A DNA stretch of 64,000 nucleotides from Saprospiraceae bacterium. GTDB taxonomy: Bacteria; Bacteroidota; Bacteroidia; Chitinophagales; Saprospiraceae. Of this stretch, positions 1-8,272 are shown piece by piece; within the stretch, counting starts at the first letter, position 1, and each line of letters opens with the position of its first letter. The stretch covers positions 1-64,000 of the forward strand of contig JAKVCU010000060.1 in assembly GCA_022448955.1 (NCBI GenBank), given 5' to 3'. The notes beneath the pieces were generated by a model. The model was not told the DNA's origin, searched no databases, and saw only the letters and a list, made by a program, of their open reading frames with translations. A program made the position numbers and the translations under genes.

Positions 1-75
1 ACTTTCCTATCGTCAGTTACTTATAATTTTCGAAGGGACAATTTTATTATACAAGCAATTTTGACTAGCCGCTTA
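1..75. repeat. Dispersed intergenic repeat, copy 1 (cut by the window edge)
   Basis: This stretch matches 9707-9781 almost base for base, with one change in the middle (GGGACA here, GGGACC there). It contains the second hairpin half and the right terminal segment ending GACTAGCCGCTTA. The left half lies outside the window. It sits downstream of the ribH stop codon. The match to the copies at 9624-9781 and 40941-41140 is seen directly; calling it a MITE-like element is inference. Confidence 0.75.
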
Positions 76-81
76 ACTTAC

Positions 82-117
82 CTGCTGGTAATTACTTATT
101 AGTAATTGAGACAGCAG
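82..117. other. Hairpin downstream of ribH
   Basis: The arms CTGCTG (82-87) and CAGCAG (112-117) enclose AATTACT (90-96) pairing with AGTAATT (101-107), with a four-base loop. It directly follows the repeat copy and has no T-run, so it is not an obvious terminator. Its function is unknown. Confidence 0.4.
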
Positions 118-158
118 AAAGCCGGTTCGCGGAACAGTTTACAAAATAATAAAATCAA

Positions 159-190
159 TCAAAGCTCGATGAAATATCATCGAGCTTTGA
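159..190 (-). terminator. Intrinsic terminator of ribH
   Basis: A perfect 14-bp stem (159-172 with 177-190) has a four-base loop and lies 11 bases past the ribH stop codon. T-rich sequence follows on the minus strand, and CTTTTT follows on the plus strand, so it may work in both directions. Confidence 0.8.
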
Positions 191-201
191 CTTTTTAGAA
201 T

Positions 202-723
202 TTATGATCCAAACCCAATCGATTTCTTTGCAGAAGGCAACTCATTTTTTAACGAGGCCATACGAATGGCCGTCACAGCAGCTTCTACTCCTTTATTGCC
301 ATACTTCCCTCCTGCTCTATCTTTCGCTTGCTGTTCATCATTTGGCGTCAAAACGCCGTAAATGATTGGCTTCCCCGAAAGAAGACTTAATTGCGTAATA
401 CCGGTAGCTACAGCGTTATTGATATACTCATTGTGACTTGTTTCTCCTTTAATCACACAACCAATACATACCACAGCATCCAATTTATGCTTACCTAAAA
501 GCAATTTTGCACCTGATGGTAGTTCAAAAGCACCAGGCACTTGAATCGTATGAATAGCTGTTTCTTTAGCTCCTTGTTTCACTAAAGTATCATAACAACC
601 TTCGTATAAGGCATGTGTAATTTCTTTATTCCAATCTGCTACAACAATTCCAAAAGATAAGTCATCTGCTTTCGGCAGATCATTTTCATTGTATTCTGAT
701 AAATTCTTTAATGCGCTTGCCAT
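202..723 (-). CDS. ribH: 6,7-dimethyl-8-ribityllumazine synthase
   Basis: This enzyme condenses 5-amino-6-ribitylaminouracil with 3,4-dihydroxy-2-butanone 4-phosphate to form lumazine, the penultimate step of riboflavin synthesis. The family is cytosolic and usually forms pentamers or icosahedra. The VPGAFELP and GCVIKGETSHNEY segments, typical of substrate- and phosphate-binding regions, and the late DRAGGKYGNKG segment are all present. The start at 723 (MASALKNL) is preferred; an in-frame ATG at 750 would add nine residues that are not typical of the family. It is the last gene of a minus-strand run from pdhA and is followed by a strong hairpin terminator. Identity is very secure. Confidence 0.96.
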   Translation of the reverse strand: MASALKNLSEYNENDLPKADDLSFGIVVADWNKEITHALYEGCYDTLVKQGAKETAIHTIQVPGAFELPSGAKLLLGKHKLDAVVCIGCVIKGETSHNEYINNAVATGITQLSLLSGKPIIYGVLTPNDEQQAKDRAGGKYGNKGVEAAVTAIRMASLKNELPSAKKSIGFGS

Positions 724-786
724 TTTTTTACTTTTTGATATAACAAACAAAAAATAAGGTAAGACGTTGAATCATACCTTCGTATT

Positions 787-2217
787 TTATTGATTTCGTT
801 CTCGTATTTTGTCAATAATTTTGGTACTTACCCAATAAATATCCTGATCACTCGTGTAAAATAGATACCTTCCATCCATTGTTACAAAAGGACAGAGTTC
901 ATGATGTTTTGTATTGATTTCCTCGCCCATATTGACAGACTTTGACCATGTGCCATCTTTCTTTTTAAAGCTGATATACAAATCTCCTCTACCATACCCA
1001 CCTGCTTTGGTACTACAAAAGATCAGATACTGCTCATTTGGATCTACAAAGACATCTGCCTCATACTCTTCGGTATTGACAGGCTTTCCTACAGGAATAG
1101 CTTTTTGAAATTCGCCATCAATATATTTTGAAGAATAGAGATCAAAATCATACTGTTCCCTTTCTTCTGGTGCATTTACATTGGAAGAAAAATACATGCT
1201 TCCATCCTTTGTAAAAGAGATATAATATTCATTAGCTGATGAATTAATATTGGGTCCAGCATTGATCGGTTCAGACCAAGTATTGTTCAAGCGTTCGACA
1301 TACCAAATATCGAAATCTTTCATCGCCCCTTTTCCATCCAATGGCCTCTTTGAAATAAAATATAATCTCTGCTCATCAGGAGATAAAAAAGGATCATTGT
1401 ATCCATAGGTTTCATGAGTAAGAATCGTTTTTGGCTGACTCCATTTATTGCCCATTAACTCAGAATATCTGATTTCATTTCTACCATTTCCATCAACATC
1501 TACTGCATAAAAAAACGCAGTATTATCCTTGTTAAACACAGAACCAAATTCCGACTCCTCCGTAGAAATAAAATTATTAGCAAATATTTGAGCTTTACAA
1601 GCTGGATCAGTTTGTCCCATAAATGCGCCAAATAGTTCAATAGTACGCACTTTATTATGATCTGCCCCTAATGAATCTAGTACATGTATCATTTTCTTAG
1701 CCCCAAGTCTATTCGCTATTTCAAGGGCCGTGCTGCCCCGTTCGTTTACAGCATCTATATCGACTCCAAGTTTTATCAATTGCTTCACCATAAAAATATT
1801 ATGATCAAGAACTGCCAATTCCAATAAGGAAGCGCCATAATAAGTTGTCCACTCCTTATTACTTTCTAATTCAAGAAGTTTTTTAAAATAAAGTTTTCTA
1901 TCAAACTTTACAGCCAGATGCAAAGGTGTTTGCTCATCATGATCTTCCAGATGAATATCAATCCCTTTATTGACCAATTCATCAAATAGATCTTCTTGTT
2001 TACAAGCAACCGCCCAATGAAGCAATGATCTTCCTCTATGATCTAAGGTATCGATAGGTGATTTTTGGAGTAATGAATCTAGTCGGGAAAAGTTTCCTTG
2101 GCAGGTTGTTCTAAAGATATTTTGTGCAGAAATGCTTAGGCAAGGGAACAATAACAGAGTGATTACATAAAACCTAAGCTGCTTATATTTCATGTAATTA
2201 TTAGAGAATAATTTCAT
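787..2217 (-). CDS. Exported protein with ankyrin repeats and PD40 (TolB-like) beta-propeller repeats
   Basis: A signal peptide (about residues 10-32, ending SISAQ) is followed by ankyrin repeats at about residues 50-190, seen as GRSLLHWAV, EQTPLHLAV and GSTALEIA units. From about residue 220 to the end there are PD40/WD40-like units with repeated patterns such as DPFLSPDEQRLYF, YYISFTKDGSMYF and CPFVTMDGRYLFY. PD40 blades are common in envelope proteins such as TolB and in OmpA-linked Bacteroidota proteins, while ankyrin repeats bind proteins. The protein is probably periplasmic or surface-bound; its ligand is unknown. The start may be 2193 (MKYKQL) instead. It lies between a TPR protein and ribH on the same strand. 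Confidence 0.8.
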   Translation of the reverse strand: MKLFSNNYMKYKQLRFYVITLLLFPCLSISAQNIFRTTCQGNFSRLDSLLQKSPIDTLDHRGRSLLHWAVACKQEDLFDELVNKGIDIHLEDHDEQTPLHLAVKFDRKLYFKKLLELESNKEWTTYYGASLLELAVLDHNIFMVKQLIKLGVDIDAVNERGSTALEIANRLGAKKMIHVLDSLGADHNKVRTIELFGAFMGQTDPACKAQIFANNFISTEESEFGSVFNKDNTAFFYAVDVDGNGRNEIRYSELMGNKWSQPKTILTHETYGYNDPFLSPDEQRLYFISKRPLDGKGAMKDFDIWYVERLNNTWSEPINAGPNINSSANEYYISFTKDGSMYFSSNVNAPEEREQYDFDLYSSKYIDGEFQKAIPVGKPVNTEEYEADVFVDPNEQYLIFCSTKAGGYGRGDLYISFKKKDGTWSKSVNMGEEINTKHHELCPFVTMDGRYLFYTSDQDIYWVSTKIIDKIRERNQ

Positions 2218-2275
2218 AGTAAATTCAGTTCGAGTGATGGGAAGCTAATATACAATTAAAAATTATGCTCTAAAC

Positions 2276-2309
2276 AAAAAAAGGTAAGACCAGCGGCCTT
2301 ACCTTTTTT
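2276..2309 (-). terminator. Terminator of the TPR membrane protein
   Basis: GGTAAG (2283-2288) pairs with CTTACC (2298-2303) and is extended by flanking A and T runs, giving a stem of about 13 bp. It lies 23 bases past the stop codon of the gene at 2332-3027. A-rich sequence before it makes a T-run on the minus strand. Confidence 0.7.
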
Positions 2310-2331
2310 ATTTCCATATTATTTGGAAAGA

Positions 2332-3027
2332 TTAGCTTTTAGCAGCTACTCTAGCCAAATACTTATCAATATCTCTTCCGTAAGGAGAGCTTGGAAATTC
2401 ATCCTTAATACGTTGGAATGCTTCTTTTGCTGCTGCAAAATCACCATTGCGTTCATTTAACAGGCCTACTTTTTTCAAGTAGTAAGCTGTCAATACTTCA
2501 TTGTTGCCAGCACCTACTGCTTTGTTGTAGTAAGTCATCGCATTACCGAAGTCATTCAACTCAGAGTAAGCATCCCCCATAGCACCATTTTTCATAACAG
2601 GTGTGATTTCGCCTGACGGGCTATAGTCTTTAAGATAATCAATAGCTGCTTCGTATTGCCCTAAGTTAAGGTAACAGACACCAGCGTAGTACAATGCCAA
2701 ATTGCCTGCATTAGTACCTCCATAGTTATCAATAATATCAAGGAATCCACTTTTTCCACCGCCTGGGTTCGTTAATGCTAATGCAAATGAATCGCGATCG
2801 AACTGGATTTGTGCTTGCATCATTTGGCCTGCAGCCTCTTGAGCTTTTGGCTTAACAACAAAGTTGTTATAAGCAAAAATTCCACCAAAAATTACTACTG
2901 CACCTACTAGAATGCCAAATACCAAATTGCGGTTTTTATCCATGAAACTCTGCGCCTGGTCGCGTACTTCAACAATGTCAACTAGTGTTTCATCGGACTT
3001 TTTCTGATTCTTTTTTCTTTTAGCCAT
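2332..3027 (-). CDS. Membrane-anchored tetratricopeptide repeat protein
   Basis: A very basic N-terminus (KRKKNQKK) precedes one transmembrane helix at about residues 34-56 (LVFGILVGAVVIFGGIFAY). A TPR-rich domain follows, with helices such as ALYYAGVCYLNLGQYEAAIDY and a second unit at FPSSPYGRDI. The layout resembles YfgM/ancillary Sec translocon subunits, which have one N-terminal helix and periplasmic TPRs, but that function is only an analogy. It has its own likely -7 box (TATTTTTG at 3064-3071) and terminator, so it is probably a single-gene unit between pdhA and the ankyrin protein. Confidence 0.8.
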   Translation of the reverse strand: MAKRKKNQKKSDETLVDIVEVRDQAQSFMDKNRNLVFGILVGAVVIFGGIFAYNNFVVKPKAQEAAGQMMQAQIQFDRDSFALALTNPGGGKSGFLDIIDNYGGTNAGNLALYYAGVCYLNLGQYEAAIDYLKDYSPSGEITPVMKNGAMGDAYSELNDFGNAMTYYNKAVGAGNNEVLTAYYLKKVGLLNERNGDFAAAKEAFQRIKDEFPSSPYGRDIDKYLARVAAKS

Positions 3028-3063
3028 TACTTATTTATGATTTTGCTTGTTCCAAAAACCTCG

Positions 3064-3071
3064 CAAAAATA
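3064..3071 (-). promoter_or_regulatory. Candidate Bacteroidota -7 box for the TPR protein
   Basis: Read on the minus strand this is TATTTTTG followed by C, matching TAnnTTTG. It would place transcription start about 30 bases before the ATG at 3027. No clear -33 TTG at normal spacing was found. Confidence 0.4.
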
Positions 3072-3096
3072 AACAAACTTTTGATTGGAATAAAAA

Positions 3097-3129
3097 AAAG
3101 CACCTTTATTTCAAAAATAAAGGTGCTTT
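3097..3129 (-). terminator. Terminator of pdhA
   Basis: A perfect 14-bp stem AAAGCACCTTTATT/AATAAAGGTGCTTT (3097-3110 with 3116-3129) with a five-base loop lies 21 bases past the pdhA stop. The run of A on the plus side gives a T-run after the hairpin on the minus strand. Confidence 0.85.
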
Positions 3130-3149
3130 GCTTTCAACTATTTAAAGGA

Positions 3150-4172
3150 TTATGTCAAGAAAGGATAATCTTCTTGTACATAATTATCTGTGTATAACTC
3201 TTCAGCATCTGGATAACTAGACGCTTCAGCAAATTTCACACAGGCGTCAATTTCTGCCTTTACATCTGCTTTAATGGCCTTAATCTCATCTGCAGTAGCA
3301 AGCTTCTTGTCAATGATCAATGCTTCAATCATTTTAATTGGATCACGATCTTTGTAATCTTGTACCTCCTCTTTGGTACGATACTTTGCAGGGTCAGATA
3401 CAGAGTGTCCCTTGTAGCGGTAAGTTTTTACCTCCAGATAATAAGGTCCATTCCCTGCGCGAACATGTTTAGCCGCTTTTTCAAAAGCTTCATGTACAGC
3501 AACTGGATCCATTCCATCTACAGATTCACTTGGCATATCGAAGGCTAGTCCAATTTTCCACATGTCTCCGACATTAGAAGTACGAGCTACAGAAGTACCC
3601 ATTGCATAGCCATTGTTTTCAACAACATAAATGACTGGAATTTTCCATGTCATGGCCATGTTAAAAGACTCATATAACGCACCTTGTCGAGCTGCACCAT
3701 CCCCAAACATTGTCACACAAAGATTGTCTGTTCCTTTATATTTTTCCGCGAAAGCGATACCTGTACCGATAGGAATTTGAGCACCCACAATCCCATTTCC
3801 ACCAAAATAACGATGCTCTGCCGAGAAGAAGTGCATAGAACCACCTTTTCCTTTCACTGCACCTGTTTCTTTTCCGAATAATTCGGCCATACATGAATTT
3901 GCATCCAAACCTCTACCCAAGGCAATACCGTGCTGGCGATATGCCGTCACGATAGCATCCTCTTTGCGAATAGCCGATTCGATACCTGCTGCAACTGCTT
4001 CCTGACCAATATAAACGTGACAGAAACCTCTAATTTTCTGTTGACCATAAGCCATTAATGCGCGCTCCTCAAATTTACGAATACGTAGCATCAATGTATA
4101 CCATTCAAGGTACTGTTCTTTGGAGTAAGTAGGTTTCTTAGATCTTCTAGTTGTCTTCTTTTTTTCTACCAC
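3150..4172 (-). CDS. pdhA: Pyruvate dehydrogenase E1 component, alpha subunit
   Basis: This is the alpha subunit of the thiamine-diphosphate E1 enzyme that decarboxylates pyruvate and passes the acetyl group to the lipoyl domain of E2. The thiamine-diphosphate motif begins GDGAARQG and ends with VVENNGYAMGT. The phosphorylation-loop-like region YRYKGHSVSDPAKYRTKEE and the N-terminal YGQQKIRGFCHVYIGQEA are typical of PdhA. A short Lys/Arg-rich extension precedes the domain. Length (340 aa) is normal for the alpha subunit of a heterotetrameric E1. The beta subunit and E2 are not adjacent, which is usual in this phylum. It is divergent from the LOG-family gene across 233 bp. Confidence 0.95.
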   Translation of the reverse strand: MVEKKKTTRRSKKPTYSKEQYLEWYTLMLRIRKFEERALMAYGQQKIRGFCHVYIGQEAVAAGIESAIRKEDAIVTAYRQHGIALGRGLDANSCMAELFGKETGAVKGKGGSMHFFSAEHRYFGGNGIVGAQIPIGTGIAFAEKYKGTDNLCVTMFGDGAARQGALYESFNMAMTWKIPVIYVVENNGYAMGTSVARTSNVGDMWKIGLAFDMPSESVDGMDPVAVHEAFEKAAKHVRAGNGPYYLEVKTYRYKGHSVSDPAKYRTKEEVQDYKDRDPIKMIEALIIDKKLATADEIKAIKADVKAEIDACVKFAEASSYPDAEELYTDNYVQEDYPFLT

Positions 4173-4292
4173 TGTACTTAATTTTTGGCGAAAATTCGCT
4201 AATGATTTAAGTCAATTCCCCTAAAGATAAGGATAAAGCGTAAAATAAAAGTACGCTGACAAGGAAAAATAAACTACACCATCAAGATTGTG

Positions 4293-4323
4293 TTTGTAAA
4301 GTTGATGTATAGATTCTAATTTG
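4293..4323 (+). promoter_or_regulatory. Candidate promoter of the LOG-family gene
   Basis: TTTG at 4293-4296 and CTAATTTG at 4316-4323 approximate the Bacteroidota -33/-7 pair, with a spacing close to 20 bases. The -7 box differs from TAnnTTTG at one position. It lies about 80 bases before the ATG at 4406. Confidence 0.35.
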
Positions 4324-4405
4324 TCAGCACAAAGAAAAGAGTTTCTCTAAATTTCACAGAAATATTTTCTACTTTTTGACAGTTCTTTGATCAAATCCAT
4401 AATAA

Positions 4406-5545
4406 ATGCAAAAATTCGACCCTAGTAATGAAAGATTCATTTATGAATTAGAGGATGTTAGCAGTTTCATTGCTCAAAATGGAGCATTACTCCGGAATTG
4501 TACCTTCCAAGAAATAGATTTCACACAATTGGATATGGATTGGACCGCCTTTCAGATCGAAAATATCACTTTCCTTGGTTGCAAAATGCTGATGAAAGAT
4601 GAACTCATTCTTCATGAAAAAGGAGCCTATATTTATAAAGCGCCTCCTTCCCTGCCCTATGATCCATTCCGACATGCCTTATACACTTGGCAAGAACTGA
4701 TGGAGGGTTATCATCCAGAAAACGATCAAAGTATTGATTTAAAAATCTATCAGCATTTCTACGACACCAAGTTCAATCCCACCATCAATGAAGCACTCTG
4801 GCAACGTATTCATGATCATGCCATGGATGATTCGCTACGAGAGCTACTGGAGTATGACGATCAGGGAATGACCAAAAAGAAGTGTGTGGGTTTCATGGGT
4901 GGACATAGCACGAAGAGAACGGATTCCTACTATATGAAAACAGCACTAAGCGCTAAGCTGCTTGCAGAAAACGACTATTTTATCGTTTCTGGTGGTGGAC
5001 CGGGTATTATGGAAGCAACTAATCTAGGGGCATATTTTGCTGGAAAGCCACATGAAGATTTGCTTAAAGCAATCGGTATTTTACAACAAGCCCCATATTA
5101 CACCAATAAAGATTTTAATCAAAAAGCATTAGATGTGCTAGAAGAATTCCCGGAGGGAAATGAAAGTTTGGCCATTCCAACTTGGTTTTATGGTCACGAA
5201 CCTAGTAACCTATTTGCTTCTCATATTGCCAAATATTTCTCCAATAGTATTCGAGAGGATACTTTACTAGCCATTAGTCTTTATGGTATCGTTTGTGCGC
5301 CAGGAAGTGCAGGAACGACTCAAGAAATTTTCATGGATGCTACTCAAAATCACTATGGCACTTTTAACTATTACAGTCCCATGGTTTTTTTAGGTCACAA
5401 ACGATATGAAATCGATACATTAATCTTCCCTTTGCTGAAACAGCTTTCTTGGGGTAAAGAATACAGTAAATTATTATTCTTAACAGACGAGCCTACAGAA
5501 ATTCTGGCTTGGTTGAATCAGCATCCGCCTATACCCATTGAGTAA
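4406..5545 (+). CDS. LOG-family Rossmann-fold nucleotide-binding protein (long form)
   Basis: The C-terminal two thirds has the LOG/lysine-decarboxylase-like fold. A VGFMGGHS turn is followed by the glycine-rich SGGGPGIMEATNLGAY motif, and the second signature is written APGSAGTTQEIF where most members have PGGxGTxxE. Small LOG proteins release free cytokinin-type bases from their nucleotides. This long bacterial form (379 aa) has an extra N-terminal region of about 130 residues and no assigned substrate. It is a single gene, convergent with a GH92 fragment. The family call is firm and the activity unknown. Confidence 0.8.
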   Translation: MQKFDPSNERFIYELEDVSSFIAQNGALLRNCTFQEIDFTQLDMDWTAFQIENITFLGCKMLMKDELILHEKGAYIYKAPPSLPYDPFRHALYTWQELMEGYHPENDQSIDLKIYQHFYDTKFNPTINEALWQRIHDHAMDDSLRELLEYDDQGMTKKKCVGFMGGHSTKRTDSYYMKTALSAKLLAENDYFIVSGGGPGIMEATNLGAYFAGKPHEDLLKAIGILQQAPYYTNKDFNQKALDVLEEFPEGNESLAIPTWFYGHEPSNLFASHIAKYFSNSIREDTLLAISLYGIVCAPGSAGTTQEIFMDATQNHYGTFNYYSPMVFLGHKRYEIDTLIFPLLKQLSWGKEYSKLLFLTDEPTEILAWLNQHPPIPIE

Positions 5546-5565
5546 TCGTCAAAATATTATCAGAA

Positions 5566-5859
5566 CTAAAACAGGATTAAATCATTAATCCATGGACTTG
5601 GTTGGTGAGTTTGTTTAAATCCCTTGATTTTGTACTCATCGTATCTGTAAGTCCATCCATCGCCCATTTTACTAGTCATCGGTGTCCAAAAATTCATACC
5701 CCAAGGCACAGCTATGGCAGGATACGTATTTTCATTCGATAAGTTAAATTCGGAATCAGTTCCCATTAAAGGATTAGCATATTGCACTAGATCATCCTGT
5801 GCATAGCTATTAGAGGCAACTAAAAAATAGAATACAAGAAATAAAAATGTACTTTTCAT
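5566..5859 (-). pseudogene. N-terminal remnant of a GH92 alpha-mannosidase
   Basis: Signal peptide (residues 1-20, ending NSYAQ) is followed by about 75 residues typical of the start of glycoside hydrolase family 92 enzymes: YANPLMGTDS, NTYPAIAVPWGMNFWTP, the GDGWTY region and GFKQTHQPSPWIND. Full enzymes are about 700-800 residues; this reading frame ends after PSPWINDLILF. No continuation is visible in the 20 bases before the LOG stop codon or elsewhere nearby, so more than 85 percent is missing. Most likely it is a deletion remnant. A short expressed peptide cannot be excluded, but the catalytic residues are absent. Confidence 0.8.
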
Positions 5860-5989
5860 CTTTCGAAATAGTTGGACGGATTATTATGTTATCTAAGTGT
5901 CTCCAGCACAAATAGAATTATGTCTTAAAGTAAGATGTTAATTCCATATTTTCATGAAAGTATGGACTAAGTTGATTCTTGAGATACCT

Positions 5990-6385
5990 CTACAACAGAT
6001 AATTCCACCAAAAAATTCCACTCAAATACAACCATAATCCACTAAAGACAATATGAATACTTGTTTCAAAGATTTTGCCCTTCCATAACTTTGAAGAATA
6101 GCCAAAAAACTGAATGATTAGCCGAAGTGTCCAGAAAATTCCAAAGCCAAGAGAAATAACTTTACCTAATTTTGTTTCAATTAATTCCGTTGTATGGGTA
6201 AGGCAGAGTACACCCATTAAAAATACACCAACCGCTATAAAAAAAGTGTGAATGATCATCATTTCCTTATTAACTAAGCTTAATGATTGTAACTCTTCAC
6301 CCCAATTAAAGTATTTTGGAAATACAGCATGAGCTAAAGCTAAAATAATCAACATGACTCCTATGATCTTAAAGTGTATGGCCAT
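5990..6385 (-). CDS. Small integral membrane protein, four predicted helices
   Basis: The 131-residue protein is almost entirely hydrophobic with about four transmembrane segments (around residues 5-23, 44-66, 77-96 and 107-128). I do not recognise the family. A weak similarity in size and topology to DoxX-like proteins is possible. Its start overlaps the end of the methyltransferase gene by 17 bases, so it is translated from the same operon as photolyase, the DoxX-like protein, DUF2071 and the methyltransferase, and probably acts with them in the inner membrane. Confidence 0.75.
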   Translation of the reverse strand: MAIHFKIIGVMLIILALAHAVFPKYFNWGEELQSLSLVNKEMMIIHTFFIAVGVFLMGVLCLTHTTELIETKLGKVISLGFGIFWTLRLIIQFFGYSSKLWKGKIFETSIHIVFSGLWLYLSGIFWWNYLL

Positions 6386-7124
6386 TATTCTCTAGTATAA
6401 ATGTGCTTATGAAAGGGGTGGTTTTTATTTCTTCTTTCAACAGAAGATTAGCCTTTTTAAATAAATTTAACCAGCTGGCCTTTGAGTAAAAATGAAGAAA
6501 ACCAATAGTATAAGCTAAGAAATTATTGAGGTCTCTTAAATGCTCGGTCACCATAATTTGGCCATCTTCCTTTGTTACTCTATTTAACTCTTTAAAAAAG
6601 TGTATTCGCTCTTCTTCATTTCTTATTTCGTGAGCAGATAAAATCGCCACTGTAACATCAAAAGCATTATCTAAAAATGGTAATTCCTTCGTGTTCACTT
6701 GAATGGTCCCCTTAAATGGCGGATATAACTTTCTAGCTCTCTGAATAGAAACTTCTGTATGCTGATTTGGATCGTAAAAATCACAAACCATCAATATACT
6801 ATTTGGATTTTTTGCCTTGATAAATGCTGAAGTTTCATCAAAACCTGCATTGATATTCAGTACAGTTTTTCCATTCAAATTAGATAACCATCTGAACTGA
6901 TAAAGATCAGATAAATCGTAAACAAAATAGGACACCACCAGAGAAATCACGATAGGCAATACTCCTAATAACAGCAACCATGAGGAATAAGGATGGAAAT
7001 TGACTAGTAAGGTTTCGTTGACAATAACTAAGCCCATCACAACCAAAGTGGCTATCAAATAAAAATGCCAATTAAAACGAACTATATTGGATACTCCTTG
7101 AAATGGTTTTCTACTTAATTCCAT
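6369..7124 (-). CDS. Membrane-anchored class I SAM-dependent methyltransferase
   Basis: Two N-terminal transmembrane helices (about residues 20-38 and 49-68) precede a Rossmann methyltransferase domain. Motif I reads VLNINAGFDETS, a degenerate form of the usual DxGxGxG. Later motifs look normal: LPFLDNAFDVTVAILSAHEI and an ELNRVTKEDGQIMVTEH segment. The membrane anchor suggests a lipid or membrane-associated acceptor, but none can be named. It overlaps the DUF2071 gene by 10 bases upstream and the small membrane protein gene by 17 bases downstream, a sign of translational coupling. Confidence 0.75.
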   Translation of the reverse strand: MELSRKPFQGVSNIVRFNWHFYLIATLVVMGLVIVNETLLVNFHPYSSWLLLLGVLPIVISLVVSYFVYDLSDLYQFRWLSNLNGKTVLNINAGFDETSAFIKAKNPNSILMVCDFYDPNQHTEVSIQRARKLYPPFKGTIQVNTKELPFLDNAFDVTVAILSAHEIRNEEERIHFFKELNRVTKEDGQIMVTEHLRDLNNFLAYTIGFLHFYSKASWLNLFKKANLLLKEEIKTTPFISTFILENNGHTL

Positions 7125-7846
7125 CTTTCAATTTTTCCTTTTCTCCAAAAATAAGGAACATTAGTAATCTCAAATGCATTGCCTAATAATACGGTTTGAA
7201 GATTTAGCCTATTGATAAAATCAAATTGATATTCTTTTACATGAATAGGCTTTGGCGTCCAATTTTGGCGAACGCCTTCAATAATTAAAACAGATTGCCG
7301 CTCTTCTAAGTAGGTAAAGGTAAAGGGTAAAGGACCTGCAAAACGCCTTGCTTCTTTCCAGTTGGCAAATGGTGAGTTTTCAGGAATGCTAACTTCAGCT
7401 TGTGATGTATCTATTTCCAATCGAAATTTTGATTTTTCGGAATAGATTACCTTGATATCTTCTGAAATGTTCTGATTAATATCCGTTGTAGCATATTTAT
7501 AATGAGTGAAAATATTTCCTAGCAACTCCATTTTCTTTTTATCTGTTTCCGATTTTAGAATATAGAGTCCTCTCAAACGTTTACCTGCTTGATTGCGAAA
7601 ACGCACAAAAATCCGATAACCTATAAGGAAAAAATTATTGCCCATAAATTTAGGAAAGCCCTTTGGGCGAAGACCAGAGGTTTGGACCATGGCAACGGCA
7701 ACAAATGCCCATTTGTCCTTGAATGTATCCAATTCTAAGCATTCTGGAATTAGAGATTGTAACTGTTCTTTCGGAACAGCAAATGTCAAAACAGTTGAAC
7801 TTTCAAAAAATGCCTCAACTGCAAACGGATGATTTTTAAAAGACAT
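7115..7846 (-). CDS. DUF2071 family protein (YqjF-like)
   Basis: The 243-residue sequence matches the DUF2071 pattern: an early LTFAVPKEQLQSLIPECLELD strand-helix, WAFVAVAMVQTSGLRPKGFP, and a C-terminal FRxxxAGPLPFTF-type region. The fold is related to acetoacetate decarboxylase, but the biochemical role of the family is not known. Its ATG overlaps the stop codon of the DoxX-like gene by one base (TAATG). It is the third gene of the photolyase operon. Confidence 0.75.
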   Translation of the reverse strand: MSFKNHPFAVEAFFESSTVLTFAVPKEQLQSLIPECLELDTFKDKWAFVAVAMVQTSGLRPKGFPKFMGNNFFLIGYRIFVRFRNQAGKRLRGLYILKSETDKKKMELLGNIFTHYKYATTDINQNISEDIKVIYSEKSKFRLEIDTSQAEVSIPENSPFANWKEARRFAGPLPFTFTYLEERQSVLIIEGVRQNWTPKPIHVKEYQFDFINRLNLQTVLLGNAFEITNVPYFWRKGKIERWN

Positions 7847-8241
7847 TATTTGGTTATTTTGGAGATTATTTGCTTGCTCAACACAAATTCATTATAATAA
7901 ACACCCCCCATAAAAAGTAATGCAAAAACTGCATTCCACCGTCCCCATAGTAAAAGATCTGGAACCAGAATGAATTCCAAAATATTCATAAGACCAATAA
8001 TTACTATTTGGACAACAGCATTAAATCTTGGTTTAAACTTGGATAATATCCAAACCGTCATCACTATTTCTGAAATACCAATTAGTAGGGTGAAATTTCT
8101 GGAATGAGTTTCTCCCAAAATTCTAGCAACTATCTGCTCATGCCTTGGCACCCAATTGAGCACTTTACAAAATAGTCCGTTCATCAACCATACCAATGCA
8201 ATCAACATTGATAATGCCTTGTGCAATGTTTTTCTTTTCAT
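7846..8241 (-). CDS. DoxX-like membrane protein
   Basis: A 131-residue protein with four hydrophobic helices. The first is ALSMLIALVWLMNGLFCKVL, and a short conserved-looking RHEQIVARILG loop precedes the second helix, a layout seen in DoxX-like proteins. The family's molecular function is unsettled; some members work with quinone-linked electron transfer. It begins 31 bases after the photolyase stop codon and its stop overlaps the start of the DUF2071 gene, so it belongs to the same operon. Confidence 0.7.
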   Translation of the reverse strand: MKRKTLHKALSMLIALVWLMNGLFCKVLNWVPRHEQIVARILGETHSRNFTLLIGISEIVMTVWILSKFKPRFNAVVQIVIIGLMNILEFILVPDLLLWGRWNAVFALLFMGGVYYNEFVLSKQIISKITK

Positions 8242-8272
8242 TTGTTTTTATTGTTTTCATAGCCTATGAACT

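Noticed and set aside
4406-5545. LOG-family protein as cytokinin-producing enzyme
   Set aside because: The long form and altered PGSAGT motif make the plant-like cytokinin role unsupported, so only the family was called.
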